A stretch of 64,000 bases of DNA from Temnothorax longispinosus (taxonomy: Eukaryota > Arthropoda > Insecta > Hymenoptera > Formicidae): NCBI RefSeq assembly GCF_030848805.1, contig NC_092361.1, positions 9,195,928 through 9,259,927 of the forward strand. The letters are read 5' to 3'. This document shows positions 19,498 through 30,500 of this stretch, piece after piece (within the stretch, counting starts at the first letter, position 1; the number at the start of each line of letters is the position of its first letter). Below the pieces are notes generated by a model. The model was not told the origin of the DNA and made no database searches. It saw only the letters and a list, made by a program, of their open reading frames with translations. Made by a program: the position numbers and the translations under genes.

Positions 19498-20031
19498 ATG
19501 TCCGTACCAACGTTCGTGGACTTGCAAGGATTCCTCGTCGAAATAAAATTTGTCGTGAAGAAGGTGGCGGTGCTGAGAAAAGGCTGCGTTCTGACGCATC
19601 ACATTTTTCGGTACCTCATGCCGTGGAATCTCCTTACAAAATCGGACAAATCGTGCGCTACCTGGTTGATTGTGAGTCACCATGGATTACGATGGGAAGA
19701 CGGAAACGTGCCGTACAGCATGATGAAACGCTTGATTACGTCGGCCCTGCTTGGTGTGGAAGAAGAAGACGATGAAGAAGATGACGATGACGAGATGCCG
19801 ACTCTCGTGTACGTCAAGGGATGTCAGAAACAAGAATGGCTGGTGGATCTGCTGGAGAATTATGCGCGAAAAAACCTAATCGTCGAGACTCTGGATGCGC
19901 ATTACGATAATATTGAATCATTGAATAAACTAGATGACACCAATACTATGCGATGCGGAAAACATGAAAAGAATTGCGCGTTACAAAATGTAATAAAACT
20001 ATTTAACTGGTGGTCGCGCGCGACGCCATAA
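19498..20031 (+). CDS. conserved Polinton protein, possible exonuclease-like fold
   Basis: An intact 177-codon frame (MSVPTFVDLQGFLVEIKFVV). The N-terminal VDLQGF...FVVKKVAVL, then FRYLMPWNLL, TWLIVSHHGLRWEDG, an acidic run (EEEDDEEDDDDE), TLVYVKGCQKQEWL and a closing CALQNVIKLFNWW are a conserved pattern in insect Polinton-linked proteins. The layout recalls RNase H-fold exonuclease-like proteins (strand, Asp, strand pairs), but canonical DxE residues are not clear, so function is unproven. It lies directly after the capsid gene, in the same direction. Confidence 0.6.
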   Translation: MSVPTFVDLQGFLVEIKFVVKKVAVLRKGCVLTHHIFRYLMPWNLLTKSDKSCATWLIVSHHGLRWEDGNVPYSMMKRLITSALLGVEEEDDEEDDDDEMPTLVYVKGCQKQEWLVDLLENYARKNLIVETLDAHYDNIESLNKLDDTNTMRCGKHEKNCALQNVIKLFNWWSRATP

Positions 20032-20319
20032 GAATTTGCGATCTTTTTTTAATAAATGAATTATATATAACTTTTTATTATGTTTTATTTCTTACTCCCC
20101 CTTCCCACCCCCATCATCACCGTTAGAGTAGGCTTTACTTCCCCCCTCCTAAAAAATTCCACTGCGCAGTTCTATAAACATTAATTCCCTCTCCCCCTTT
20201 CTCCCACCACCACATTATTACTTTTGGAGTTGTCGCGTATATTCAATTAATTTTATATGATCAGTCTTGTCGCGATCGCTTGTACTGACGGTCAACTTCT
20301 CAGAGGCTAGAGAGCGAAA
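20032..20319. other. intergenic, C-rich and AT-rich tracts
   Basis: Contains AATAAATG shortly after the preceding stop (possible poly(A) signal near 20052) and several C-rich runs (CCCCCTTCCCACCCCC). No gene seen. Confidence 0.5.
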
Positions 20320-21129
20320 ATGTTCTCCTTTGAAGGATGCAACAGCAGCAGCAGCAGCAGTAGCAGCAACAACGGTGCAGAAACGCGTAAATGCCGTAAA
20401 TTATTACGTGCCGATTCACGACTTGAAACTCAGTCGTGTGAGAACAGACGTAATAGGTAAGTTTCGTTTATGATAAAAAAAAAAAACATATAGAGTCTCC
20501 TTCAGTTTTTATATCTTTGCAAATTGTAATACTTACGATAAATAAAACTAATTTCATTTCTTTTATCCAGCATTTCGTTGGACCGTCGCGCGGTTCGTAT
20601 ACTCAGCAGACGATACACGTTGACAGCTACGGGATACAAATTCCTTGAAATTGGCATCAACGTGGGTCCACCAAGTTACGTGGAGATCGCCGTTGGAGAT
20701 TATTAAGGAAAGGAACTGCTGTTGTCTCTCGAAACGTGGAAGGCACTCTACGAGCAACGACAAAACATTCAGAATTTCTTTCGCAATGACTACAAAGATA
20801 GCCACAGTTTTATAAACGTTGGACCGCTAACGGTGAGAGTTTGTATGTCGGTTAATAACGTCAAACTCATACGTCTAGAATCTGTAAACGTACGCTTGAT
20901 GATGACCGAATCGACGTTGCATCGTATGTTCGATCTCGATCGGTGCATCGATGCAAGATTCGATCGATTGGTTAGAATACTTGCGGCAGTCGATGCAAAA
21001 TTTGCACAGTTCTCCGATATCGCGTCCACTGTGACGGATCCCAAGGAAGCGTCGAATGTAATATGCGCTAGTAATGCGTTCAATACGAATCAGTTCATCG
21101 ATTGTGAACTCGCAACTTTAGTTTTTTAG
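20320..21129 (+). pseudogene. two-exon conserved Polinton gene, unknown function
   Basis: Exon 1 (20320-20456) starts MFSFEGCNSSSS with a serine run from (AGC)n and ends at a consensus donor AG|GTAAGT (20455-20462). The acceptor TTTTATCCAG|C is at 20561-20570. Exon 2 (20571-21129) reads in phase (SLDRRAVRILSRRYTLTATG, GPPSYVEIAVGD) and ends LATLVF. One in-frame TAA lies at 20704-20706. Exon 2 contains MMTESTLHRMFDLDRCIDAR and ends with FSDIASTVTDPKEASN, blocks I associate with other insect Polintons. A spliced gene in a virus-like element indicates nuclear expression. Function unknown. Confidence 0.6.
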
Positions 21130-21241
21130 TACGTAAGATATATTATGTAAAAAAAGAGTTAAATAAACAGGCTGTTTTTACAACTAAATGAACGATGTAA
21201 TTTTTGTTCGTGCATGTCCATCCCTACCTAAATTTTATCAC
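21130..21241. other. 3' flank of the spliced gene
   Basis: AT-rich; AGTTAAATAAACAGG near 21157-21172 may be a poly(A) signal. Nothing else seen. Confidence 0.4.
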
Positions 21242-21651
21242 CGGGTCGACCATCATCGATCCATCATTTTTTCCTTTGTCTCGCGTACTGCGTAGATAGA
21301 TTGTTTAGTCTACGTGATAACACCCCTTTTTCCTAGAAAAATGTTGTTTACGACGAACATGTCCCGACAGGTTATCGACAGGATGCGTTATCGGGTCGAT
21401 CATCGTCCCGATGACGTCATTTCTTCCTTTGTCACGCGTACTACGTAGATAGATGTTTAGTCTACGCTATAACCGCTCCCTTTTTCAAGAAAAAGTGTTG
21501 TTTACGACGAACATGTTCCGACAGGTTCGATGCGTCATTTTTCCCTTTGTCTCGCGTACTGCGTAGATGGATTGTCTACGCGATAACACCCTCTTTTTCT
21601 AGAAAAAATTTGTTTACGACAAACATGTCCCGACAGGTTCGACGCGTCATT
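21242..21651. repeat. three tandem copies of a ~115-140-bp unit
   Basis: Units at about 21242-21372, 21389-21526 and 21527-21651. Each has TTTGTCTCGCGTACTGCGTAG, a small palindrome around TAGTCTACG, an AAAAA-TGTTGTTTACGACGAACATG block and a CCGACAGGTT end. Copies differ by substitutions and short indels. They lie at the distal end of the recognisable Polinton gene set. Confidence 0.85.
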
Positions 21652-22185
21652 GACAAAACACGCTCCTACGCAGTGCGCTATCGAGTTAGTTTTACCATTG
21701 TACGCCGCCTAGCGGCGTCGAACGAAACCCCCGCGGCCCGACGGACCTCGCGGCGCAATCGCAGACCCTCCATGCGGCCCCTCCACGCGGCCCCCGCGGA
21801 CCCCCCCCTCCGCGGCCCTCGCAGACCCCCACGCAGATCCCGCGGCGCGATCGCGACCGCGAACGCGGACTTTCCCTCCCGCGAACCCGCGGCGCGACCG
21901 CAACCACGAACGCGGACTTTCCCTCCTGCAAATCCGCGGCGCGGGTGAGTCATCCCGGTGGTATGCCAAGGTCAACTCCTCCTTTCCCTCTTCCCCACGT
22001 AACCCGATAACCTTGTGTAACCCGATACCCTTGTGTAACCTGTGACGACGACGACGATGTCCTCACGGTCTCGCCGGCCGTGGAGGAGCGCGCCGTCGCT
22101 TTCTTCACTATAGATCTCTTTATAGTTCGCGATATTTCTCTCCGAAACCCAGATGGTAGCTCGACTGAGTATTGTTATGATGTAA
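21652..22185. repeat. GC-rich segment with 47-bp and telomere-unlike short repeats
   Basis: Very C-rich plus strand (21710-21950) with a 47-bp direct repeat (about 21843-21889 and 21890-21936; core CGCGGACTTTCCCTCC), then ACCCGATA[A/C]CCTTGTGTA repeated twice near 22004-22036. Long open frames here are compositional artefacts. No gene supported. Confidence 0.65.
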
Positions 22186-23715
22186 TGTTGGGCGCCAGGT
22201 GCGATTCCTCGCACCACGATACACGAGATCGCAGTATTCTCAGGCGTGGGCTTCTTTGATTAACCGCGGTTGGAATAGGAGAGGGAGCGTAGCGCAATCA
22301 TCACACTCGAGTAACAAAGAACATAAAATTATATTTCAGTTTAATGCAGATAACAAGTGGAAGGTAAGCGTGTCCCACGGCGAACAAGCAGAATTCGAGT
22401 ACGCGCCCCGTGTCACCCCACGAGCGCGATACTCATTCCGTCGCTGAACTGCACGGCAATCCCGATCGAATTCGCACAAGGCTATTCCCCGACATAAATT
22501 GTAGCGAATTCTACCCGGACGGTCAAACGTGAAATACTCGAAACATCTACGCCTAACAATTAAACGATTAGCGCAATTTCCTTACGATCTACCGCGACAA
22601 CGCTGGGGATCTTCACTCCCCTCGAGACGCACAAATGGCCTCACCCGTAAACTCGACACAACCGTGGGCCATTAATCCCGATGAGACGCACGGATAGCTA
22701 ATTACAAATGGCACGAACTTAACCGGCAACGATAACTACGAGACTCTCGCACGCGCGAGAGCCACTTCTCAAAACTACGGCACGGTTAAGCCAACGGCGA
22801 TCATGAAATTCCACGCGACGAAATTGCCCGCAACGAAAGTACACGCAACGAAATTACACGAAACGAAATCACACGAAACGAAACCACAAGCACGCTGACT
22901 GTCGGCGGCCGTACGTTCGCATCCCCGAGACGGGCACTCGCGATCACTTTGTCGAGCGGGCCCTCCCGCGGTATGGCACTCGGTATTCTTCAATTACGGC
23001 TGATTTCATATCGCGGCACAACGCGACTCCCGGGAGGACCTAGGTATTACCGCGATCTTACTTCGAGGAAGGCTGAGCAGTGGCCTTACAAATTCTTCCT
23101 GTTCCGGCAGCTCGTCGCTCGACTCGCAGGGCTGGATGTTGCCGGGATGGCGGCTCGCACGACAGTGGCGTTCCTTCGGCCCGGCGGGACCAGGCTGAGC
23201 CCTCGCGCGCGCGCGCGCCGGTGTCCCTAGCCCCATAAGGTGCTGCGCCCTGGCACGCTACCGATCCTCCTAAGCGACCGTCGCGCCCTACTAGGGCGCC
23301 CCTTGTCACTGCTCCCATCCGCCGGCGGTAGGTTTAAAGCCCGCCTACGTGAGACCGGCTGTCCAGGCCGCGACTCATCGTCCGGTTTCTCGACGGCCAG
23401 GCTGGCCGGGCCATGGCTCGTCGACCGGGGGCGGTACCGGTGGTGGCCCCGTTCCCTGACGGGAACCTTCGTCGGGGCGTCCCCCTTTTCGGGTCCTCCG
23501 TACTCGGGCTGCAGTGTTCTCGTGCCGCTGGTGACGCCTTGACAGGCCAGCTGATTTTCCGGCTGTGGGCTCCAGCGTGACCCGCCCGTCGACCGTCCGC
23601 CCTCGGGAGCTTCCTGCTGTCCAGCCGTAAGTCCCTCGATGCGGCACATGCCGTTACAACGTCGTGACCCTGGCCATCTGCTCCGCTCTCCCCTCAACCT
23701 GTAACGCTCGCAACA
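22186..23715 (-). repeat. probable Gypsy-type LTR with adjacent primer-binding site
   Basis: On the minus strand the segment starts TGTTGCGAGCGTTACAGG (23715) and ends GAATCGCACC. It is followed by TGGCGCCCAACA (22197-22186), which looks like a tRNA primer-binding site. A similar ending (GAGTAATTGCGCC then TGGCGCCCACA) occurs in plus orientation at 35328-35354. No internal genes or second LTR follow, and no target duplication was found. It contains six 15-bp units at 22803-22892 and a (CG)n run near 23205-23217. The assignment is tentative. Confidence 0.4.
22803..22892. repeat. 15-bp minisatellite, six units
   Basis: Consensus ACGAAATTACACGCA, seen as successive units with one to four differences each. 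Confidence 0.85.
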
Positions 23716-24460
23716 GATCTTAACCCTAACCTAAATGTTCGCTCTCCTCCCGCCCCGGGCGGAGGCACCATCCCTGACGCCTCCTTCGGCCGAGCTCCCA
23801 TCGGGGGTGAGGGACGTGACATTTGTCACGTCACAAACCCGATACCCCGTCCCCTCCCCTCCCCCCCTTGCGAAATCCGATACCCCCCTCACTCCCCCTC
23901 GGAGCTCCATGGTTAGAAGCGGCCTAGATTAACTACTGATTGTCTATAAATTAGAATGAAGATTTTGACTTTTTGACGCCAATTTCTCCGTTCCTATTTG
24001 TTTCCGTACAAAATCTTTTATGGTATGAACGTGTCCTTTAATGGTCAACAATTGCTGCAAGTTTCATAAAATTTGGAGGTAGGGGCTATTCAGAAGTTGA
24101 GCCTTGACAGCTGTACATAATATAATTAAAAAATGTAATTATACAGTATAGAGAATGCAGTTTTGAGAACATGCCTTGTGACTACATGCGTATACCAAAG
24201 TATATGCGTGAGCGGGGTGGCTTTGCCCCCCCGCACCCCCCATACCTCCATGCATGTGTTTTATAAGTTATAAAGCGAGATTCACGTGCATGGGGGTAGA
24301 ACGTAACAATAAGATAAGGTTTCGACCAATCGCGTTGCTCGATCTGGCCGTCCGTAAAAATTTCTAATTAGCTGATCCAGTGGAAAAACTCCAGGCACCG
24401 GGGGCTGTGGGTGGCTGTGATTAATCGTAACCTGGTCAAACAGGACGCTCTCCCGTATAT
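23716..24460. other. no gene recognised
   Basis: C-rich until about 23905, with a short palindrome GTGACATTTGTCAC (23817-23830), then AT-rich unique-looking DNA with a C-run at 24225-24240. I see no gene or element boundary. Confidence 0.5.
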
Positions 24461-24700
24461 GCAATACGGCCGTGTGTGCAATGCGCTGTATGCAATACGG
24501 CCATGTGTTCAATACAGCCGTGTGTGCAATACAACCATGTGTGTAATACGGTCATGTGTGCAACACGGTCGTGTGTGCAATACGGTCGTGTGTGCAATAC
24601 GGTCGTGTGTGCAATGCGCTGTATGCAATACGGTCGTGTGTGCAATGCGCTGTGTGCAATATGATCGTGTAGACAAAGTGCAATATGATCGTGTGACATG
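24461..24700. repeat. 17-bp minisatellite (GCAATACGGTCGTGTGT)
   Basis: More than a dozen tandem units of 17 bp, degenerating toward 24800. GCGCTGTAT variants recur, suggesting a higher-order pattern. Open frames over it on both strands are repeat artefacts. Confidence 0.88.
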
Positions 24701-24833
24701 TGCACAATAATACCTGTAGGCAATCGCTCTGTGTGCAAATGGGAATGTATGCAATTGGGATTGTGTGCAATACGGTGTGTGAAAACGAAACTGTAGGCAA
24801 TCGTTTTGTAAGCAAACGGGACCTTCCCTAATA

Positions 24834-25110
24834 TTGTTGCGTGCATGCCGCCCGGTATACTTGTCTGACACCGAGCTGAAGCGTGCAACGGAAAGTCTTT
24901 CCGTTAAAGGTGAAAGCTCATAAAATTGCAGAAGCCATGAGCAGAATGCAGAAGCCATATGCGCATGCGCTGTGGTATCTGTAGAGCTCTACAAATACCA
25001 TAGCGCATGCGCATATGGCTTCTGCATTCTGCTCAAGGCTCCTGCAATTTTATGTGCTTTCACCTTAAGATGCGAAACGCTTGTCCTTAGTAACGAGTCA
25101 GATATTGAAA
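24834..25110 (+). repeat. partial LTR copy in plus orientation, split by a MITE
   Basis: TGTTGCGTGCATGCCGCCCGG... matches the reverse complement of the tip of the LTR at 25111-25431. It continues after the MITE as AAGATGCGAAACGCTTGTCC...GATATTGA, then stops and abuts the inverted LTR. Confidence 0.75.
24908..25064. mobile_element. palindromic MITE at a TTAA target
   Basis: About 157 bp that is almost entirely one hairpin. The AGGTGAAAGC...GCTTTCACC ends are flanked by TTAA on both sides (24904-24907 and 25065-25068), arms of about 75 bp meet around TAGAGCTCTA. TTAA targeting suggests mobilisation by a piggyBac-type transposase (family knowledge; inference here). It sits inside the plus-orientation LTR copy, which reads on across it. 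Confidence 0.8.
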
Positions 25111-25431
25111 TGTTGCGCTCGCCGCGTCGCTCGTTCACACACTTTACACTCACTCGCTCGCACTCCCGACGCTCGCGGAAATAAGGGAACACTGCGGTTA
25201 TAAAAAAAACAATCTCAATCTTTATTGCAACGTCGCGATACAGAAGAGCGTGGACACACGTCCGATCGGTCCAGCAGCTCAAGACAAAATCTATCAGCTG
25301 TTTCATTTAATCAATAAATCAATATCTGGCTCGTTACTAAGGACAAGCGTTTTGCATCTTAACGGAAAGACTTTCTGTTGCACGCTTCAGCTCGGTGTCA
25401 GAAAAGTATACCGGGCGGCATGCACGCAACA
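25111..25431 (-). repeat. LTR-like copy, minus orientation
   Basis: 321 bp with TGTT...AACA ends; read on the minus strand it starts TGTTGCGTGCATGCCG and ends GAGCGCAACA. It contains an ATTGCAATAAAGATTG poly(A)-like site on the minus strand. No target duplication. It pairs with the partial plus-orientation copy as an inverted duplication. Related to the solo LTR at 35953-36254 by its tip sequence. Confidence 0.65.
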
Positions 25432-25461
25432 ATATATATGTATAAGTATATGTATATTATA

Positions 25462-26883
25462 TTAAATGGAACATAATAATAACTGTATATTTTTGTTGAA
25501 ATTTGGTGATGCAGTAATTTCTGTCGCCTTTAAATCGTCGTACTGTATCCAGGAATTATCTTTCCTTCGACAAATAGCAGTAAAGTGTCCTATTGTTTTT
25601 GGATCAGATTTGCGTGTTTCAGAAGATCTTAGATTAACCACTTCTCTTAAGCGGTACGGTTGAGACATAAAACTGCATTTTAGAGTTGTTGGTATATCAG
25701 AAAGTCGTATAGTTTTATTAATATTTTCGATATCATATAATTTGCATATTATGAAATGACCTGCAAGATAAAATGTATCATTGTAAGTAAAATATAAAAT
25801 CTAATAAAATACATACATATAATACATATAGATGAGATTATTTAACAGAAAAAAACGTTATTCTTTCCAATACTCATTATAAACACTTTTACTATTTCTA
25901 TCCACTTTAATTATACATTAATTACACAATTCTTGTATTATTGCATTGCATTTATCTGTTGGAATAACTCTTTACTAAGATTGCAATACTACAAAAAAAT
26001 ATATTTAAAAAAATAAAAGATAATATTTATTATACCTGCTTGGGGTGGAACAGTTGTTTCAACGCCAATACAATTTGTTCTGCAACATTTACTTGCGCTG
26101 TCCAAAAGAAAATGTTCTTCAACTATTTTACTAAATTGTTCTTTTATAAGAAATGCATGTTGAATTTGCAATGTTGGAAAATATTTTTTTCGTAGAGGAC
26201 AGTTTTCATCACACGAAGATGTTTCTTCCAGAGTTGGCGTTGTTAAAAATAACTTTGTGCATAAATATGCAACAGCAACGTCACAATTAATAAAGCCGCA
26301 ATTGTGAGAGCCTACTTCAGTTGGAAAAATCTCATGCAAAATTTTGGCACGATTATAATATGTATTTCTTGAAATTTCTTTTGTTGATGAATCTAATACT
26401 ATTTGGAAAAATAAATTTTTTTGTGCCATTAAACTGCACTTACTTGCAAATTCTTTGCTATCATAAATTGCTGCTAAAAATAATTGAAATACGTTATTAA
26501 AAGCTCAAGTATTCGCCAGCGTCAGTTTTATTCCTTTTATATTTATAACCTTTAGTTTTAAGCAATTACGATTACTTAAAATGGGAACTTTCGAAAGTTT
26601 ATTATATAATATAAACTCATTTTCTTTGAAATTTTTATGTAAATTGCGATTTTGATTTTGGTATCGCCAATCCACGCCAATTCTCTACATTGTTGAAACT
26701 TGACATCTTACTTGTGATACGAGGTGACATACGTTGACAAGATCTACAAATGCGATTTTGTCCAAATCCTTTGTCTTCTTCTTCAATAGCTTTTGAATAG
26801 GAATCTAATGCGTAAACATTTTTTTTTACATATGTGGCATTTGTGAGCACCAGAGGGAAGATCATTATTCTTGAAAGTGGCAC
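25462..26883 (-). pseudogene. eroded gene: zinc-binding module plus peptidase C19-like C-terminus
   Basis: On the minus strand, one exon (26429 or further up, to 26036) ends at an AG|GTATAA donor in QAG. The next (25760-25462) begins after TATCTTGCAG and continues in phase (GHFIICKLYDIEN). It has SQPYRLREVVNL and ends GHFTAICRRKDNSWIQYDDLK, the His box typical of ubiquitin-specific protease folds. An upstream segment (26883-26635) has a CxxC...GFGQNRICRSC zinc-like pair and a VENWRGL motif; its first CxxC is in another frame across a run of nine A (near 26819-26827). I cannot see the whole gene or a catalytic Cys box, and the LINE at 27383 separates it from anything upstream. It may be TE-derived or a host paralogue. 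Confidence 0.42.
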
Positions 26884-27365
26884 TTCTTTATAGTTGCAGC
26901 GCGGTTTACAATAAACAATATAAAAACTGCCGCTTGAGAAAATAATTTACTTTTGTGGAGATCCGATATACCGATTACATGTATCTCGGTTACTCTTAAC
27001 TTATTATTGAAATTGGTTTGCGGCCTGTATTTCATCAAATATCATAAACCCGCGCCGCGAGTTTAGATCAAAACACGCGGCATTGTTAATATCTTTTGAT
27101 CTGTCTCTATATAAGAGAAATTTCCATAGTTTTGGTAATTAGTCTATCGAAAGAGCTTACGTTGTCGTTTAGTCTACAAGTCCGTTTCGCTAAAAAGAAG
27201 TTTCGAGTAAAAGTGGACAGTAAAAGTAAAAATTTGTTCATTACGATATGACACTTCAACGAGGAAGACCGTGTGTATTGAACCAAGAAGTCATCAAGCA
27301 TACTATTCTCTGTGCTATCCGCAATAAATTGTAACAAGCCAGGGTAAAATCATATCCAAGCATAA
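26884..27365. other. no gene recognised
   Basis: AT-rich DNA between the eroded gene and the LINE insertion. Short open frames only. Confidence 0.5.
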
Positions 27366-27382
27366 CGAGATATGGGTATATA
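27366..27382. repeat. 17-bp target-site duplication of the LINE (3' side)
   Basis: CGAGATATGGGTATATA, identical to 32502-32518. Confidence 0.9.
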
Positions 27383-27523
27383 GATAGATAGATATATATT
27401 TATTTTCAAGCTTATAGCCAAGAAAAGGAACTTGGTTTACAATAAACCTTAAGCACTCATCCATCCACACCATATAAACTACAAAACCTCCGCTATTATC
27501 AGACTTCATTCGCTCGCGTTCGC

Positions 27524-30500
27524 TTATGTTCTAACCTGTCTCCGCTTCCTCTCCTTCTCTTTCCAAAGCCTTTTTAGTATCCTTCCTTTTTCTGTTCCTA
27601 CTTCATCGTTACATAATGTATCTAGTCTTTCCCTATAGCTCTTACCCAAATTTACAAACCAATCGCTAACCACCGTGCATTCACCTACATAATGTTCCAG
27701 ATTATCCCTACCCAGCTTACAAAATCTACAGCTTTTTACATCCTCCCCCAACCAATATTTATTTGCTTCCTCCATATTACCGCACCTCAATCCTATCAAC
27801 GCTCTAATACCATCACCCGACATTGTCTTGTCCATATTTACATTTAATAAATATCTTGGTTTATTACACGCTATACCCAGCTCCTTGTATCTTATATTGT
27901 ACTGCGCATTTCTAATCTTACTGTCGATAGTTTGTTCTTGTAAATCTTGTTCTCTTTCTCTTATTACCCTGAGCATGTCGATACCTTCCCTTCTTGCAGT
28001 TCTTATCGCTTTAAGACCCCACCCCAAATTATTAAAAGAACTTTCCCTTTCACTACTGAATAGATCTTTCTTCCCACTGCCCGAACTATTTTCCGTTTTA
28101 TCTTTTTCTTCCCAACATGCCGCCATTAGCCTATTCGAACTACTTTCTCTGCTCCTCTTTTCATACTTCATGGCTCTTAATCCCCAATCAATTTTTAATT
28201 TCTTTAGGCCCAACTCTCTCAAGATCATATACCGCGGCGTACAAAATTCTATTCTAAAAATCCATCTAATGTAGTCCAGCCAGACCTTTTCTAACTCACT
28301 TTTCTCCATCCACCCCCATACTTCCACCCCATATTCCATAACACTTTTGACCAGATAATTAAACAATGTCCGTCTCCTCTTAAAATCATCTTTACATATC
28401 CTTTCACCGAGGCCCCATACTTTATTTGCTGCTAATCTTCCTTTCCTGCCCATTTCTTTCATATGATCCGTGTAATTTCCTTTTCTATTAAACGTGAACC
28501 CCAAATACTTAAAAGTTTTCACCTCCTCTATTCTTTCCTTACCCCATTTCCAATTTCTACCTAACTTGCCACCACTATTAAAAATCATGACCTTTGTTTT
28601 TTCTGTACTCAGTTCTAGCTTCCTATCCTTCAAAAATCTTTTCAGTGTATCCATCATATCATCCAGTGCCTCTTTATTCTTGGCCAGTAGAACCATGTCG
28701 TCGGCGTAAGCTAACGACCATACCCTGTACATGCCCAATACAATACCACCTATATTTCGCTTCTCTAACGCCTCGTCTAAATCCGCAATATAAAGACTGA
28801 ACAAGTCTGGACTTAGAACACAACCCTGCCTCACACCAATCTTCGTGATGAAGTTTTTCGTAATCCCCTTGTTTGTCTTGACTGATGTCTCCGTTTCTTC
28901 ATACAGCCCTTTAATTTTGTTTAACAAGCTGCTGCCAACCCCTTTTTGTTCCAGTATCTTCCATAATTTTCCCCTCTCCACCTTGTCGAAAGCGGCTTTC
29001 AAGTCGATAAAAAGAGCAAACACCTTGTCATCTCCACGTTCCTTTACTTTCTCCCTCTGTACAATGTGGTTCAGAATAAAGATGTTGTCCATGGTAGATC
29101 TTCCCTTCCTGAAGCCCGCCTGACTTTCAGGCAGCATTCCTTTCGCTTCTATAACTTCCTTTAATCTATTCCTCAGAATTTCGGCATACACCTTATATGC
29201 TGAGCACAGCAGTGAAATTCCTCTGTAGTTTTCTGCCTTCTCTTTATCTCCTCTCTTATACAGCGGTACCACTATGCTCATTTTCCACTCCGATGGAATA
29301 GTTCTTTCCTTCCATATCTGCTTTATTAAGTCTACCAGACAACCCTTCACCGCTGAACCACAAAACCTCAAAGCTTCCATCGGGATTCCGTCTATTCCAG
29401 CTGCTTTGCCTAATTTTATCCTTTTTATTGCGTCCGCTATCTCCTCCTCCTCTAACTCTCTCTCCTCTTCTTGCTCGTACCTTTCGTGTTTCTCACCTCG
29501 TATTTCCATAGCAGTTGTACCGTCCCCTTCTTCACCTATCTTTTTCTCAGTTCTGTTCTCCTTCATTGTTATCTCCTTCTCCGTGCCTCCCAATAACTTC
29601 ATAAAATGCTTTCTCCACTCTTCTCCTTGAATATTGTTCTCCGTCCATTCCTTCTTCTTTCTTCGCCTGTTTATAAACCTCCAAATATCTTTTTCATTCC
29701 TCAAATTTCTCAACTCCTCCTCTTCTTCCGCTCTTTTGTCTTTCCTTCTCCTCTCTAACAACTCCCTAAAGTCTCTCCTTCCTTCCATAAGGTCTTCTCT
29801 TTTGCCTTTCCCCTTCTTCCATCTCTTATACTTTCTTTTAACCTCCCTTTTTTTCCTCGTGCAACTCCTGCTCCACCAGTCTTTATGACCTATTTCTTTC
29901 CTCCTCGATTTTTTAACCTCCTTATAAATCAGTGCACTATGTATGAGCTCTTTTATTCTTCTCCATTTCTCTTCTATCGACCACGACTTTTGCTACTCCA
30001 CGCTCCCTGGCTCCGTCGTTTTCTCGAAATATAGTCTCCTCGCTTCCTTGTCCCAATTTATTATTTTCCTCGCGGTATTTAGTTCCTCGTCTTCTTCTTC
30101 TCCTTCTTCTGCAACTTGTCTTCCAGTCCCCTCCATCTTCATTGCCAAGGGTAAGTGGTCTGAGTCCACCCTGTCGTCTACCTTAAATTCTAACACTTTG
30201 TCATGTATGTATTCGTTTACAATAATATAATCGATTACCGAACTCCCTCTCGCACCTACATAAGTAAATTCGCCTTCCCAGTCCCCCATTGTTCTACCGT
30301 TTAGTATATACCAGTCTCTTTCATCCATCATATCCGTAAACTGCCTACCTCCATTACATACTACTTTATCCTTGCTTTTCCTTTCCACATCACAGTTCGC
30401 CAGTCTGTCCCTTCCAAACTCCCCTATCTTTATGTTAAAATCGCCTCCTATGATTATTCCTTCTCGCTCATGCCTTTCAGTAATTTTCTTTAATGTTGTC

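Noticed and set aside
21678..21975. Arg/Gly-rich open frames on both strands
   Set aside because: Produced by GC-rich composition and a 47-bp repeat; no start context or homology.
23720..23738. Two CCTAA-like units suggesting insect telomere repeat (TTAGG)
   Set aside because: Only two imperfect copies (CCCTAACCTAA) in C-rich DNA; no array.
24461..24700. Possible CRISPR array
   Set aside because: Units are contiguous 17-bp repeats with no spacers, in a eukaryotic context, and no cas genes.
24411..24958. Long open frames on both strands rich in Cys/His and Val
   Set aside because: They coincide exactly with the 17-bp minisatellite and its degenerate edge; period not divisible by three and no domain.
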